Shown here one piece after another: positions 18,550 through 27,164 of a DNA stretch of 64,000 bases (position 1 is the first letter of the stretch; the number at the start of each line of letters is the position of its first letter). Source of the stretch: Paraburkholderia sp. BL25I1N1. Lineage in GTDB: Bacteria > Pseudomonadota > Gammaproteobacteria > Burkholderiales > Burkholderiaceae. Below the pieces are notes generated by a model. It ran no database searches. It saw only the letters and a program-made list of their open reading frames with translations, and was not told where the DNA came from. The stretch spans positions 62,001-126,000 of the forward strand of contig NZ_PVZB01000015.1 of the NCBI RefSeq assembly GCF_003002025.1. Direction: 5' to 3'. The translations under genes and the position numbers were made by a program.

Positions 18550-18630
18550 GCGGAGTCTTCTCTGGCTAGGGTCAACAAGTGGTCTATCTTGTCACGAGCG
18601 TCTTTCGGCCGGCTTCATGCGAACCTTCCA

Positions 18631-19137
18631 TCACGGCGCCGCGAGACGATGCCCTGAAGGCAGCTTGACCACCTGCAGGAAAAAACCGAGGCGGCGCACG
18701 GCTTCGATAAACGCATCGTATTCGACCGGCTTGGTGATATAGACATTGCAGCCGAGTTCGTAGCAACGCGCGATTTCGCGCGGGTCGTCGGTCGTGGTCA
18801 GGACGATCACCGGCACGGCGGCCGTCTGCGGCGATTCTTTCAGACGCCGCAAGACTTCAAAGCCGTCCACCCGCGGCATTTTCAGATCGAGCAGCACGAC
18901 GAAATTCATCAAATCTTCGCGCGCGGGCACAGCGCTGTTAGCGGGATCGGCCGGGGAACTCGCGGCGTCGGCCGTTGACGGCTCCGGGCCGAAGAAATAA
19001 TCGAGCGCCTGCTGGCCGTCGCGAAAGCGCACGAAACCGTTCGAAATGCCGGCGCGGCGCAGATTGCGCTCGACCAGCGTGGCGTGGCCGTCGTCATCTT
19101 CGATCAGTACGATGCTGACCGTTTCCCCGTGATTCAT
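18631..19137 (-). CDS. Stand-alone response regulator (Rcp1-like receiver)
   Basis: A 168-residue receiver with no output domain. Visible residues are the acidic pocket EDDD at 13-16, phospho-acceptor D84 in VVLLDLKMPRVDG, T114 in VLTTTDD and K136 in YITKPV. An insert of about 20 Ala/Pro/Ser residues precedes beta-3 (residues 52-74), typical of Rcp1-type regulators next to phytochrome-like kinases. The start at 19137 is the first codon of the receiver fold; the longer in-frame opening is antisense to the neighbour. It sits between the two kinases, 80 bp from each, so it may shuttle phosphate between them. Confidence 0.9.
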   Translation of the reverse strand: MNHGETVSIVLIEDDDGHATLVERNLRRAGISNGFVRFRDGQQALDYFFGPEPSTADAASSPADPANSAVPAREDLMNFVVLLDLKMPRVDGFEVLRRLKESPQTAAVPVIVLTTTDDPREIARCYELGCNVYITKPVEYDAFIEAVRRLGFFLQVVKLPSGHRLAAP

Positions 19138-19216
19138 ATGCTCTCCGTGCTCAACGATGGGTTGATGCCCGCCGCTTGTGATTATCCGCGCCGCCGCCCT
19201 CTTTGCCTGCTCAAGT

Positions 19217-20836
19217 TCAAAGACGCGCGGGCTGTTCCGGCAACACCACGAAAAACGTCGACCCCGCGCCCTCCGCCGACTCGACCCACACGCGGCCTCC
19301 ATGCCGTTCCACCGTGCGACGCACCACCGCGAGACCGATGCCGTCGCCGTTCGCGACGTCGCCGTGCAGGCGCTGAAACGCCCGGAACACTTTCGACATA
19401 TAGGCGGCCGGAATGCCGAGGCCGTTGTCGCGCACATAATACGTGCGCATGCGGATCGCGCGCGGCTCGCCTGCCTCGGCCGGCTCGACCGGTTCGGGTT
19501 CCAGCGCGCCGACTTCGATACGCCCGTTGCGCGCCGGGTCGAGATAATTCAGCGCGTTGCCGATCAGATTGCTGAAAATCTGCTCGATCGCGCCGGGGTC
19601 GCCCCACGCGGGCGGCAGATCGCGCACGGTCACCACGGCGGCATGCTGCCCGATCGCGCCCTGGAGTGCGTCGACCACCCGGCCCACCACGCGCCCGACG
19701 CTCACACGCTGCCATTGGTATTCGAGCCGGCCCGCGCGTGAAATACGCAGCAATGCGTCGATGATCGACGCGGCCCGCGTCACTGCCGTGCGCAAATATT
19801 GCAAGGACTCGCGCATCTCGCCATCGAGAATATGCGCCATGCGTCGATGCTCGGCTGGCGGCAATTTTGCCGCCTCGACGACGCTGCCCAACTCGTCGCA
19901 CGAGACCTGCAGTTCCTTCGAGAAGCCTTGCAGATTCACCAAGGGCGAGCGCAGATCGTGCGACACGCTGTAGATGAACATTTCATTATCTTGCGTCTCC
20001 TGACGCAGTTCCTCGTTGACGCCCGCCAGTTCCCGCGCGCGCGCTTCGAGCCGCGTCTTCAGCATGGCCTGCTCGGCTTCCGCCGCACGCAGGCGCGCGC
20101 CCGTCTGATGCAGCACGGTGTCGAGCGCGGCAATTTCGTCCTTACCCGACAGCGCCGGCGCCAGCGTGCGCCCGCTGCCCAAGCGCTCGGCGTTCTCGGT
20201 CAACACTTCCAGTCGCCGGCCGATGCTGCGCGCAAAGGCCACCGCGGTCGCGGCCCAGATCAGCATCGAGCCCAGCACGGCGCCGATCAGCGCGTACTGC
20301 TGATGGTCGCGGCGCCGCGCGAGCGCGGCCGAACGTTCAGCGTCGAGCCGCGACGCCTCGTCGCCGAACGCCGCGAGTTCATCGCGAAACACGGCGATCT
20401 GCTGTGGCAACGCGCCAGTCTCCAGCGCCGCAAACGACGTCGGACGACGCCCTTCGCGCAGCGCCTGCGAGATCGCGACGGTTTGTGTGCGATACGCGTC
20501 GATGGCCCGCTGCATCTTGTGCACGCGTTCGACCTGTTGCGGCGTGCCGGCGACCAGCACCTCGAGATTCGACAGCCGGTCGCCCAGATCGACCCACACG
20601 GTATGGCGGTCGATCAGCGACGCGTCGCCGATCACCATGCCCGTGCGAACCCGCGCCGTCTGACGCAGCAGCGGATCGACGATGGCCGATGACTGATAGA
20701 GAATCTGCTTGCTGTTGGTGACCCACTGCGCGGCCTGCGCTGTCTGCTCCTGGGTATCGAAGACGACCCCAAGAAGCGCCAGCTCGACCGCGCTCGGCAC
20801 TGCAATCAGCAGCAGACCCTTGGTGAATAGTTTCAT
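19217..20836 (-). CDS. Membrane sensor histidine kinase with CHASE3-like domain
   Basis: A 539-residue kinase, first gene of the three-gene signalling set. TM1 lies at about 7-26 and a helical periplasmic CHASE3-like domain at 28-180. TM2 is at about 182-203, HAMP at about 203-255, and a coiled coil at 250-285. The H-box MFIYSVSHDLRSPLVNLQGF puts the phosphorylated histidine at 293. ATPase motifs are FSNLIGNALNYLD, VRDNGLGIPAAYMSKVFRAF and GDGIGLAVVRRTVERHGG. This H-box type is common in phytochrome-related and cyanobacterial kinases. Ligand and target genes are not visible. Confidence 0.9.
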   Translation of the reverse strand: MKLFTKGLLLIAVPSAVELALLGVVFDTQEQTAQAAQWVTNSKQILYQSSAIVDPLLRQTARVRTGMVIGDASLIDRHTVWVDLGDRLSNLEVLVAGTPQQVERVHKMQRAIDAYRTQTVAISQALREGRRPTSFAALETGALPQQIAVFRDELAAFGDEASRLDAERSAALARRRDHQQYALIGAVLGSMLIWAATAVAFARSIGRRLEVLTENAERLGSGRTLAPALSGKDEIAALDTVLHQTGARLRAAEAEQAMLKTRLEARARELAGVNEELRQETQDNEMFIYSVSHDLRSPLVNLQGFSKELQVSCDELGSVVEAAKLPPAEHRRMAHILDGEMRESLQYLRTAVTRAASIIDALLRISRAGRLEYQWQRVSVGRVVGRVVDALQGAIGQHAAVVTVRDLPPAWGDPGAIEQIFSNLIGNALNYLDPARNGRIEVGALEPEPVEPAEAGEPRAIRMRTYYVRDNGLGIPAAYMSKVFRAFQRLHGDVANGDGIGLAVVRRTVERHGGRVWVESAEGAGSTFFVVLPEQPARL

Positions 20837-21250
20837 GTTCGCCCGAAGGGTCGCAAAGGGTCGCTCAAGCGGTCGATCAAGCCGCGGCGGTGCGCGTGAC
20901 CGGCCACGCAGCGCCGCGCCGGCGGGACATTGCGGTGTGATATCGGCGAGCTCGGTGTAGGGCAGCCGGACGGGCCATTATCGACGTGAATTCGAGATAT
21001 TTCAACGTGCCGGCAAGATGCGCCGCCCCACACAAAAATGACTTTTTTATTGGTATGAGATGATTTTTCGACGCCTCGTGCGTCTATGATGGAAACAGGT
21101 GGGCTAGGAAGCGAAAGCGCGCGGCGAGGCGGTTCGGCATGATTCGTGCGGGAGGCGGTGGGGCGGCGTTGTTGTCGAATCACCGTGAATCCGACCTTGT
21201 CGTATGCTATAAAAGATCGACGTGCGGCGCGCGAAGCCGGGAGTGGTCGC
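20837..21250. other. Intergenic region between the sensor kinase and the 21251 gene
   Basis: These 414 bases separate divergent genes and hold no convincing open frame. A short AT-rich tract (ACTTTTTTATTGGTATGAG, 21041-21059) and a small dyad GACGC-N5-GCGTC at 21070-21084 lie in the part expected to carry the kinase promoter. TATGCTATAAAA near 21202 is a candidate -10 region for the plus-strand gene. None of these is strong. Confidence 0.35.
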
Positions 21251-21745
21251 ATGAGGACGCTGCGTTTCTTGCAATTCTTTTTCAGGCGAATTTTTATGTC
21301 CTTCCCGAAAAAGCGTAGACGCGCGAAGGTGGACGGCGATGAGTCGTTCCTCGCGGTACTACGGCATTTCAAGCCGTTCGGTCAGCTCGACACCAAGATT
21401 GCGCGTGCTCGCGCGCAAGACGAGCCTGTCCTTTATGCGCACGTGCTGCCGGGACTCGATGTACTCCTGTGCAGTGTGCGTGGCGCACAACCGCCCTATC
21501 CGGCACCCGCCGAGTTACGGCGCCGTTGCATCGAATCCATTACCAATGCGCTGGAGCAGCCGCTCGACGGTCTCGAGAACGGCGGCTACTGGTATGAGGC
21601 CGACGGCTTCGGCTTTCTGGTGTTTGCCAGCCGGGCTCGCGCCAGGATCCTGACGGAATTCGGCGCGACTCGCGTAGGCGGTGCGCGTCGCGGGGTGCGT
21701 CGTCAGGATGCTGCTGGAGACGCCGCGCCGCGCTCGCTCAGGTAG
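21251..21745 (+). CDS. Hypothetical protein
   Basis: About 164 residues. GGGAG lies 8 nt before the ATG at 21251. A second start at 21296 (MSFPKKRRR) gives 149 residues and lacks the hydrophobic leader RFLQFFFRRIF. The protein has a basic N-terminus, then FLAVLRHFKPFG, PVLYAHVLPGLDVLLCSV and GGYWYEADGFGFLVFASRARA, and an Arg/Gly/Ala-rich tail. I do not recognise a family. The codon bias matches its neighbours, and the opposite-strand frame here is less plausible. Confidence 0.5.
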   Translation: MRTLRFLQFFFRRIFMSFPKKRRRAKVDGDESFLAVLRHFKPFGQLDTKIARARAQDEPVLYAHVLPGLDVLLCSVRGAQPPYPAPAELRRRCIESITNALEQPLDGLENGGYWYEADGFGFLVFASRARARILTEFGATRVGGARRGVRRQDAAGDAAPRSLR

Positions 21746-21860
21746 ACCGCTCAGGTAGACCTTTAGCTTTATAGTTGCGCTTCACGCTCGCAACACCGTC
21801 TGTTCACACAGTTCATCACACGGTGTTGCGTCATCACCTTTCCTTGATTCGATTTGTCTC

Positions 21861-22037
21861 TCAGGTGATCTGTCTGCGCGCGCGTGCGGCGCTCGCCGTG
21901 TCTCGTTTGCTCGTAATGTCGTCGAAATTGTCGAAGTCGTCGCGCCCGGGCGGCACACTGATCAGCCACAAAAAGATCAACGACAGGCCGCCGCCGAAAC
22001 TCCAGCTCAGCCAATCCGAAGGCAGGATGAAAGGCAT
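21861..22037 (-). CDS. Small single-pass membrane protein coupled to AsmA
   Basis: A 58-residue protein. Its ATG overlaps the asmA stop codon as TGATG, which implies translational coupling. It begins MPFILPSDWLSWSFGGGLSL, followed by the hydrophobic stretch IFLWLISVPP, giving one membrane helix at about 9-28. The remainder is a short acidic patch (GRDDFDNFDD) and a basic tail ending RARRQIT. The amber-free frame and coupling support a real gene. No known family is recognised. Its position suggests it works with, or is produced in proportion to, the AsmA protein. Confidence 0.7.
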   Translation of the reverse strand: MPFILPSDWLSWSFGGGLSLIFLWLISVPPGRDDFDNFDDITSKRDTASAARARRQIT

Positions 22038-24538
22038 CAGCTTCCCTTGTATGTAGCCGCGCTGGCGGGCGACACCGCAGCCGGCTTCTTCTTATCCGTC
22101 GTCGCCGGTGACGAAGCGCCGCCCGATGATTTGTTGACCGGCGCGCCATCCAGAGAAATCGCCGACTTGGGCTGCTGCTTTACGCCCGGCGGCGGCGCCG
22201 TCGGCGCCTGGCGGATCTGCGCGAGCATTTGCGTGCACGGCAACGGCTTGTTGTTGCTCGGCGCGAGCAACGGAATCAGCGCCGCGAACGGATTGATCAG
22301 GCCGAGGCCGACCGCCGCGCCGCCGCGCAAGGCCAGCGCGGCCGCGTTCACGCCGACGTGCGGGTCCTTGAAAGTGCCTTTCACGTAGAGCGGCGAACGC
22401 AGCGAGAAGACACGGAAACCCTTGGTATGCGGATGCACGCCGAGGTCCATCGACTCGTCGCGCAGATTCACGTTGCCGTCGATGTCGATCACGGCGTCGT
22501 CCGTATCGAGCGCGAACACACGCGATTCCAGCACGCCGTTGGTCGCGACAAAATCGGCGGCCGCGCAGTTGATTTTCACATCGCGATTGCCGAACAGCTT
22601 TTCATACACGACGTTCGCCACGTTCAGCCCGGCCGCTTCCATCAGCAGACGGCTCACCGTGCCGTCCGTCACCAGCGCCTTGACCTCGCCGTTCGACGTT
22701 GCCGCGAGCGCCGCCGGCGAATTGCCCGTGGCGGTCAACGCGGCGTCGCCGTTGATTTCGCCAAGGGCGTTCTGCATCGTCTTGAAGTTCGGGAACAACT
22801 GCTTGAGCTTCAGATGCCGCGCCGAGGTCGCGAAACGGCCCTTGAGCGGCGTCGTGCTGCCGTCCAGATGAATGTCCGAAGCGAGCGTGCCGCCGGCCAC
22901 GCCAAACTTCAACGGTTCCAGCGACAGTACGCCGTCGGTCATCACCACGTGCGTGTACAGATCCGTGATCGGCAGATTCACGTCCTTGACGATGCGCCGG
23001 CCGGTGAACTTCACGTCGGCGTCGATCGCCTTCCAGCGGTCGGTGCGGAATTCTTCGACCGGCAGCGCCTTGTTGGACGGCTGCGTCGTCGCGTCGCCGC
23101 GCTTGGCCTTGCTGGCGTTCGAGTCCGCGCCGATCACCGGCGCCAGATCGGAAAATTGCAGCAGATGCGACACGAGTTCGCCCTGCAGCAGCGGACGCGG
23201 TTCACGCGCCGTATAGGTCATTGAGCCGTTGATATCGCTGCCGCCGACCCGGCCTGTAAAATTTTCATACTTGAAGACGTTCCCCGTGGACTTGAACTGG
23301 CCGACGAGCCGCCCTTCGGTTGCATAAGGCGGTGTGTCGGGCAGCGTCACGCCAGTCAGCGAATAGAGACGCGCCATGCTGTTGCCTTGCAGCCAGAGGC
23401 GCAGATCGACCGCGGCAAGATGCGCCGGATCGGTGATCGTGCCGACCAGGCCGACATGCAGATCGCCCGCCTTGACATCGGCTTGCACCGGGAACGGCCG
23501 GTTCGCGTCCTGCAGCGCGAGCACACCGCCGACCTTGCCGCTGCCCGACACCGGCGTCTTGTTGTAAGTCCCTTTGACGGTCCAGCCGATGGCGTACGGC
23601 GGAATTTCCTGCTTCGCGCCGGCTTGCGTCTGCGCCTCGCTCGCGCCCGAAGCCGAGGCCGGCGCGGACGCCACGCCCACGCCGCTCGCGCCTGCAACCA
23701 GGGCCTCGCTCGCGCCTTTCGAGCCGCCCGCGACCAGGCCGCCCGAGGCGCCCGTGGCCGCCGTGGTACCCGACGCGCTGATATCCGTCGACGACGCGCC
23801 GGAGGCAGCCGCCGCGGACGCCGCCGCGGCCTCCGACGCCGCTTGCGCATTCGCCTGCTGAGTCAGCTTGCTCGCACCCGACTTGCCGATGGTTTGCGCC
23901 GACGAACTGCGCGACGCCGCTTCCTGCTGCTTCATGGCTTCGCCGATCGGAATCGGCTGGCCGAGCGTGTCGATGGCCATCTGCAGATCGACCTTTTTCT
24001 GCTGATCGGACAGCGCGATATTGCCTTTGGCAAAGGCGATATCGTGCAGTTCGAGCTTCCATTCCGAAGGCGCGCTCGACGCCGCCAGCTTGAAGGTCCA
24101 GTTGTTGCGGCCGTCGAGCACGCGCTCGAGGTCGACCGAAGGATTCACAAGGTTGATGGTGGGAATCACGATATCGTGCGCGAGCAGCGGCAGCACCTTG
24201 ACCTGGAAGTCGATCTCGTCGAGCGTGGCGAACTGCGGCTGCTTCGTCCAGTCCGGATTGCCCACGGTGATATTGGCCGCCGAGAAACGCGGCCACGGCA
24301 CCCAGCCGCGCCAGCCGGTTTCGCCGACCGGATGCCGCCAGCCGACCTTCAGATCGCCGTTGATGGCGAACGGCCTGCCGATCGCTTGCGTGACCTTGTC
24401 GTTGATATAAGGCCGTGCCCGGTTCCAGTCGAACGTCAGAATAAAAATAGTCAGCGCGACAATCAGAATGACGATAATCGCCAACAGCCACGCGATGATT
24501 TTTCCGATTCGCCGTCCTGTCGTGCTCGACACTGCCAT
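22037..24538 (-). CDS. AsmA family envelope protein
   Basis: An 833-residue protein with one N-terminal membrane helix at about 13-36 (IIAWLLAIIVILIVALTIF) followed by a long periplasmic region. The AsmA N-terminal pattern is visible (FDWNRARPYINDKVTQAIGR, WRHPVGETGWRGWVPWPRF). The C-terminal AsmA2-like part contains FKTMQNALGEINGDAALTATG and NVNLRDESMDLGVHPHTKGF. AsmA-like proteins are thought to bridge the envelope and move phospholipids. A low-complexity Ala/Ser/Gly insert of about 90 residues lies near residues 215-310 and is probably a disordered loop. GGAG lies 8 nt before the ATG. A 58-residue membrane protein follows with overlap. Confidence 0.9.
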   Translation of the reverse strand: MAVSSTTGRRIGKIIAWLLAIIVILIVALTIFILTFDWNRARPYINDKVTQAIGRPFAINGDLKVGWRHPVGETGWRGWVPWPRFSAANITVGNPDWTKQPQFATLDEIDFQVKVLPLLAHDIVIPTINLVNPSVDLERVLDGRNNWTFKLAASSAPSEWKLELHDIAFAKGNIALSDQQKKVDLQMAIDTLGQPIPIGEAMKQQEAASRSSSAQTIGKSGASKLTQQANAQAASEAAAASAAAASGASSTDISASGTTAATGASGGLVAGGSKGASEALVAGASGVGVASAPASASGASEAQTQAGAKQEIPPYAIGWTVKGTYNKTPVSGSGKVGGVLALQDANRPFPVQADVKAGDLHVGLVGTITDPAHLAAVDLRLWLQGNSMARLYSLTGVTLPDTPPYATEGRLVGQFKSTGNVFKYENFTGRVGGSDINGSMTYTAREPRPLLQGELVSHLLQFSDLAPVIGADSNASKAKRGDATTQPSNKALPVEEFRTDRWKAIDADVKFTGRRIVKDVNLPITDLYTHVVMTDGVLSLEPLKFGVAGGTLASDIHLDGSTTPLKGRFATSARHLKLKQLFPNFKTMQNALGEINGDAALTATGNSPAALAATSNGEVKALVTDGTVSRLLMEAAGLNVANVVYEKLFGNRDVKINCAAADFVATNGVLESRVFALDTDDAVIDIDGNVNLRDESMDLGVHPHTKGFRVFSLRSPLYVKGTFKDPHVGVNAAALALRGGAAVGLGLINPFAALIPLLAPSNNKPLPCTQMLAQIRQAPTAPPPGVKQQPKSAISLDGAPVNKSSGGASSPATTDKKKPAAVSPASAATYKGS

Positions 24539-24622
24539 TGAGAGGCTCCGCTAATTCTTTTACGTTGAACAAAGAGCAGCACGTTGCGTGCCCGATCATT
24601 GACCGCCAGCGCCGTGCCGCCG

Positions 24623-24655
24623 GCGCTTTATTAGCGCTTTATCAACGCTTTATCA
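24623..24655. promoter_or_regulatory. Three tandem 11-bp direct repeats (CGCTTTAT)
   Basis: The unit [GA]CGCTTTATYA occurs three times with exact 11-bp period (CGCTTTAT at 24624, 24635 and 24646). It lies in the 193-bp divergent gap between asmA and the ABC exporter genes. One-turn phasing places all copies on the same DNA face, as for cooperative regulator binding. The binding protein is unknown. Confidence 0.5.
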
Positions 24656-24731
24656 TGTTGAGCGCAGGTTGCACCCACACACACGTTGCAGCGAGCCTCG
24701 ACCTTACGCATCCCCCATTACAAATTCAAAC

Positions 24732-25472
24732 ATGACCGATGTTCCCTTAGTCCTCGCCGAAGGCATCGTCCGGCGCGATGCCGTGCGCGGCCAGACGTTG
24801 CTGCAGCCGACCACCTTCGCTTTACAGGGAGGCGACCGTGTCGCGATCACCGGACCGTCAGGCTCGGGCAAGAGCGTGTTCCTGCGCGCCCTCGCGCTGC
24901 TCGATCCGCTCGATGCGGGACGCGTGATATGGCATGGCGCGCCGGTGGAACGCGCCGCCATTCCGCGCTACCGGCGCAACGTCGCGTATATCCGGCAGCG
25001 GCCCGCGCTGCTCGACGGCAGCGTCGAAGACAATCTGCGCTACCCGTTCGAGTTGCGCACGTATCGCAGCGTACGCTTCGATCGCGCGCGAGCGGCGAGC
25101 CTCGCCGCTCAGGCCGGCCGCGGCGACGACTTTCTCGACAAGCGCGCAAGCGAGTTGTCCGGAGGCGAGGCGCAGATCGCCGCGCTGATTCGCGTGCTGC
25201 AACTCGCGCCCGAGGTTCTGTTGCTCGACGAGCCGACTGCCTCGCTCGACCCGGAGTCGTCGCATGCGATCGAAGGACTGGTGCACGCATGGTTCGACGC
25301 CGATCCCGCTCGTCATGCGTCGATCTGGGTGTCCCACGATCCGGCGCAAGCCACGCGCATGAGCGCGCGGCATCTGACCATGCGCGCCGGCGTGCTCGAC
25401 GAAACCGCGCGGACCGAGGCACGGCCCGAGATGCCGCCCGCCCATCAGTACCAACAGGAGTCCGGCCAATGA
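24732..25472 (+). CDS. ABC transporter ATP-binding protein (FetA/YbbL type)
   Basis: A 246-residue ATPase. Walker A GPSGSGKS is at 41-48, the signature ELSGGEAQIAALIRVLQL near 147, and Walker B VLLLDEPTASLDPES near 169. Family role: FetA-FetB (YbbL-YbbM) is an exporter-type pair linked to iron homeostasis and oxidative stress in E. coli. The start at 24732 (MTDVPLVLAE) begins the ABC fold; an ATG at 24669 would add residues unlike the family. Its stop overlaps the next start as ATGA, so the two subunits are translationally coupled. Confidence 0.85.
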   Translation: MTDVPLVLAEGIVRRDAVRGQTLLQPTTFALQGGDRVAITGPSGSGKSVFLRALALLDPLDAGRVIWHGAPVERAAIPRYRRNVAYIRQRPALLDGSVEDNLRYPFELRTYRSVRFDRARAASLAAQAGRGDDFLDKRASELSGGEAQIAALIRVLQLAPEVLLLDEPTASLDPESSHAIEGLVHAWFDADPARHASIWVSHDPAQATRMSARHLTMRAGVLDETARTEARPEMPPAHQYQQESGQ

Positions 25473-26275
25473 CACTGCAAAACCTGAGTCTGTGGGATGT
25501 CGCAATCGCCGCGCTGCTGATCGTCGTGAACGGTGCCGTCTCGGTGGCGCTCAAGCTCGATCTCGAACGCAAGCTCGCGTGGGCCGCCGTGCGCACCGTC
25601 GTGCAGTTACTGGCGATCGGCTACGTGCTCGGCTGGGTATTCCAGTACGACCGCTGGTACGTGGTGTTGCCGCTGATGATCGTGATGACGCTGATCGCCG
25701 GCTTCGCGGGCGCGCAGCGCGGCAACCGCACGTATCGCGGACAACGCGCGGACAGCGTGCTGTCGATCTGGGTGAGTTCGTGGCTGGTCGCCGCGGTCGG
25801 GCTGTTCGTCGTGATTCGCATTCACCCGTGGTACGAGCCGCAATATGCGATTCCGATTCTCGGCATGATCCTCGGCAATACACTGACCGGCGTGTCGCTC
25901 GGCATCGAACGCATGACCGAGGAATTGACCGCGCGACGCGATCGCGTCGACATGGCGCTCGCGCTCGGCGCGACGCGTTGGGAAGCGGCACAGGCGCCCG
26001 CGCGCCAGGCGGTGCGGGCGGGCATGATGCCGACGCTCAATCAGATGGCCGTGGTCGGCGTGGTGAGCCTGCCCGGCATGATGACCGGCCAGGTGCTGGC
26101 CGGCCAATCACCATTGCAGGCGGTGCGCTATCAGATCGTGATCATGTTCCTGATCGCCGCGTCGTCAACGCTGGGGACCGTGGGCGCGGTGCTGCTCACC
26201 TACCGGCGGCTCTTTTCCGCCGAGCACCGGTTTCTGTCGGCGCGGCTCGTGGAGCGGACCGTGGCACGGCGCTAA
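25469..26275 (+). CDS. ABC transporter permease (FetB/YbbM, UPF0014 type)
   Basis: A 268-residue membrane protein starting MTLQNLSLWDVAIAALLIVV with about six or seven hydrophobic helices. The UPF0014 hallmarks LGMILGNTLTGVSLGIERM near 130-150 and NQMAVVGVVSLPGMMTGQVLAGQSP near 192-216 are present. It pairs with the ATPase just upstream (ATGA overlap), and the two would form a metal-homeostasis exporter. In the raw frame it runs together with an out-of-frame reading of the ATPase gene; the internal ATG at 25469 is the true start. Confidence 0.88.
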   Translation: MTLQNLSLWDVAIAALLIVVNGAVSVALKLDLERKLAWAAVRTVVQLLAIGYVLGWVFQYDRWYVVLPLMIVMTLIAGFAGAQRGNRTYRGQRADSVLSIWVSSWLVAAVGLFVVIRIHPWYEPQYAIPILGMILGNTLTGVSLGIERMTEELTARRDRVDMALALGATRWEAAQAPARQAVRAGMMPTLNQMAVVGVVSLPGMMTGQVLAGQSPLQAVRYQIVIMFLIAASSTLGTVGAVLLTYRRLFSAEHRFLSARLVERTVARR

Positions 26276-26318
26276 GCCGCGTTCAGGCTCGCCGCTGTGC
26301 TCCCTTCACGCGCCGGAC

Positions 26319-26876
26319 TCAACGCTTCGCGCTTATCGCGACTTCCGTGCCGTCGCTGAGCGTGAGTGTTTTCGTGCTGCCGTTCACCGGCATCGTGAAG
26401 CGCACGATCTGGCTGACGCTCACGTCGTTCGGACACTTGAGCGTTTTGCCGCCGCTCGTGACGGTTTTCACGCCCTTCGGCGTCTGCGCCTGGAAGCTCA
26501 GTTGTACCGTCGCCGTGCCGTCGCCGGCAACCACCGGCGCGAAACGGATCTGCGTCTGCCGGATCATCGCGCCATTGGTGTCGGTCGGTAGTGACGCGTA
26601 GTTCGGACACGCATCCGTCGCGGGAACCGGTCCGCCAGGCGGCACCGTCTTCCATGTGAAGTCGTCCGATTCGCCGGAGCGGATCGTGCGGGTTTCCTGC
26701 GAATTGCCGAACTGTTTCGACGTGACGCGCACCGTGTAGCGGATCGGGCCGTCGAGGGCGGACTGGGACGTGACCGTGATCGGCGTGGCCGCGCGAGCCA
26801 CCGGCGCAAACATGCCGGGCGCGAGCGCGCATGCGAGAGAAGCGACAACTGAAACGGCGGAGAGTCTGAAGCTCAT
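26319..26876 (-). CDS. Secreted protein, DUF6013-like
   Basis: A 185-residue protein with a clear signal peptide (MSFRLSAVSVVASLACALAP..., cleavage near ARAATP). The mature part is beta-rich (ITVTSQSALDGPIRYTVRVTSKQFGNSQETRTI) with two cysteines (in DACPNY and LKCPND) that could form a disulfide. It looks like the Burkholderia-restricted DUF6013 family from memory; no function is known. GAGGTG lies 6 nt before the ATG. A perfect FNR-type box lies about 270 bp upstream. Confidence 0.7.
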   Translation of the reverse strand: MSFRLSAVSVVASLACALAPGMFAPVARAATPITVTSQSALDGPIRYTVRVTSKQFGNSQETRTIRSGESDDFTWKTVPPGGPVPATDACPNYASLPTDTNGAMIRQTQIRFAPVVAGDGTATVQLSFQAQTPKGVKTVTSGGKTLKCPNDVSVSQIVRFTMPVNGSTKTLTLSDGTEVAISAKR

Positions 26877-27143
26877 ACTGTCACCTCGTTGTTGTGCCGC
26901 TGCGCGCCCGCTTCAGCGCTACTGCTCGCGCACCGCCTGGCTCGATGATGCCGGGCCGCGAGACACGCAACTGTTTTAGCATGCTGCCCTGCCAGTCTAA
27001 CGCCAAGCGGCGCTGCGCGCGCTGCCTGCGAATCGGGTGTTAACCCGCTTGCGGCGACGCGTTTTCTGCGCGTATCGCGGCTTTGGCGCACGAAAGCGCA
27101 GGTCGCGCCGCACTGCTGCAGATCGACGCACCGGATAGCACAG

Positions 27144-27159
27144 TTTGATGTGCATCAAA
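27144..27159. promoter_or_regulatory. FNR/ANR-type binding site
   Basis: TTTGATGTGCATCAAA is a perfect palindrome matching the FNR consensus TTGAT-N4-ATCAA. It would be placed to act on a minus-strand promoter for the DUF6013-like gene, with a leader of about 230 nt. A plus-strand promoter centred here would start inside the adjacent terminator. Oxygen-linked control is inferred from the motif alone. Confidence 0.5.
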
Positions 27160-27164
27160 TGAAC

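Noticed and set aside
18631..19437. 268-residue version of the stand-alone receiver
   Set aside because: The first 100 residues read the sensor-kinase gene out of frame; the receiver fold starts at the ATG at 19137.
20833..21372. 179-residue minus-strand frame
   Set aside because: It covers the kinase promoter region and the 21251 gene on the opposite strand and has no plausible start signal or domain.
21769..22149. 126-residue minus-strand frame
   Set aside because: It overlaps the 58-residue protein and asmA in another frame and is Arg/His-rich without hydrophobic core.
24686..25468. Apparent N-terminal half of a 529-residue protein
   Set aside because: This part reads the ABC ATPase gene out of frame. 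Only the section after the ATG at 25469 is a real membrane protein.
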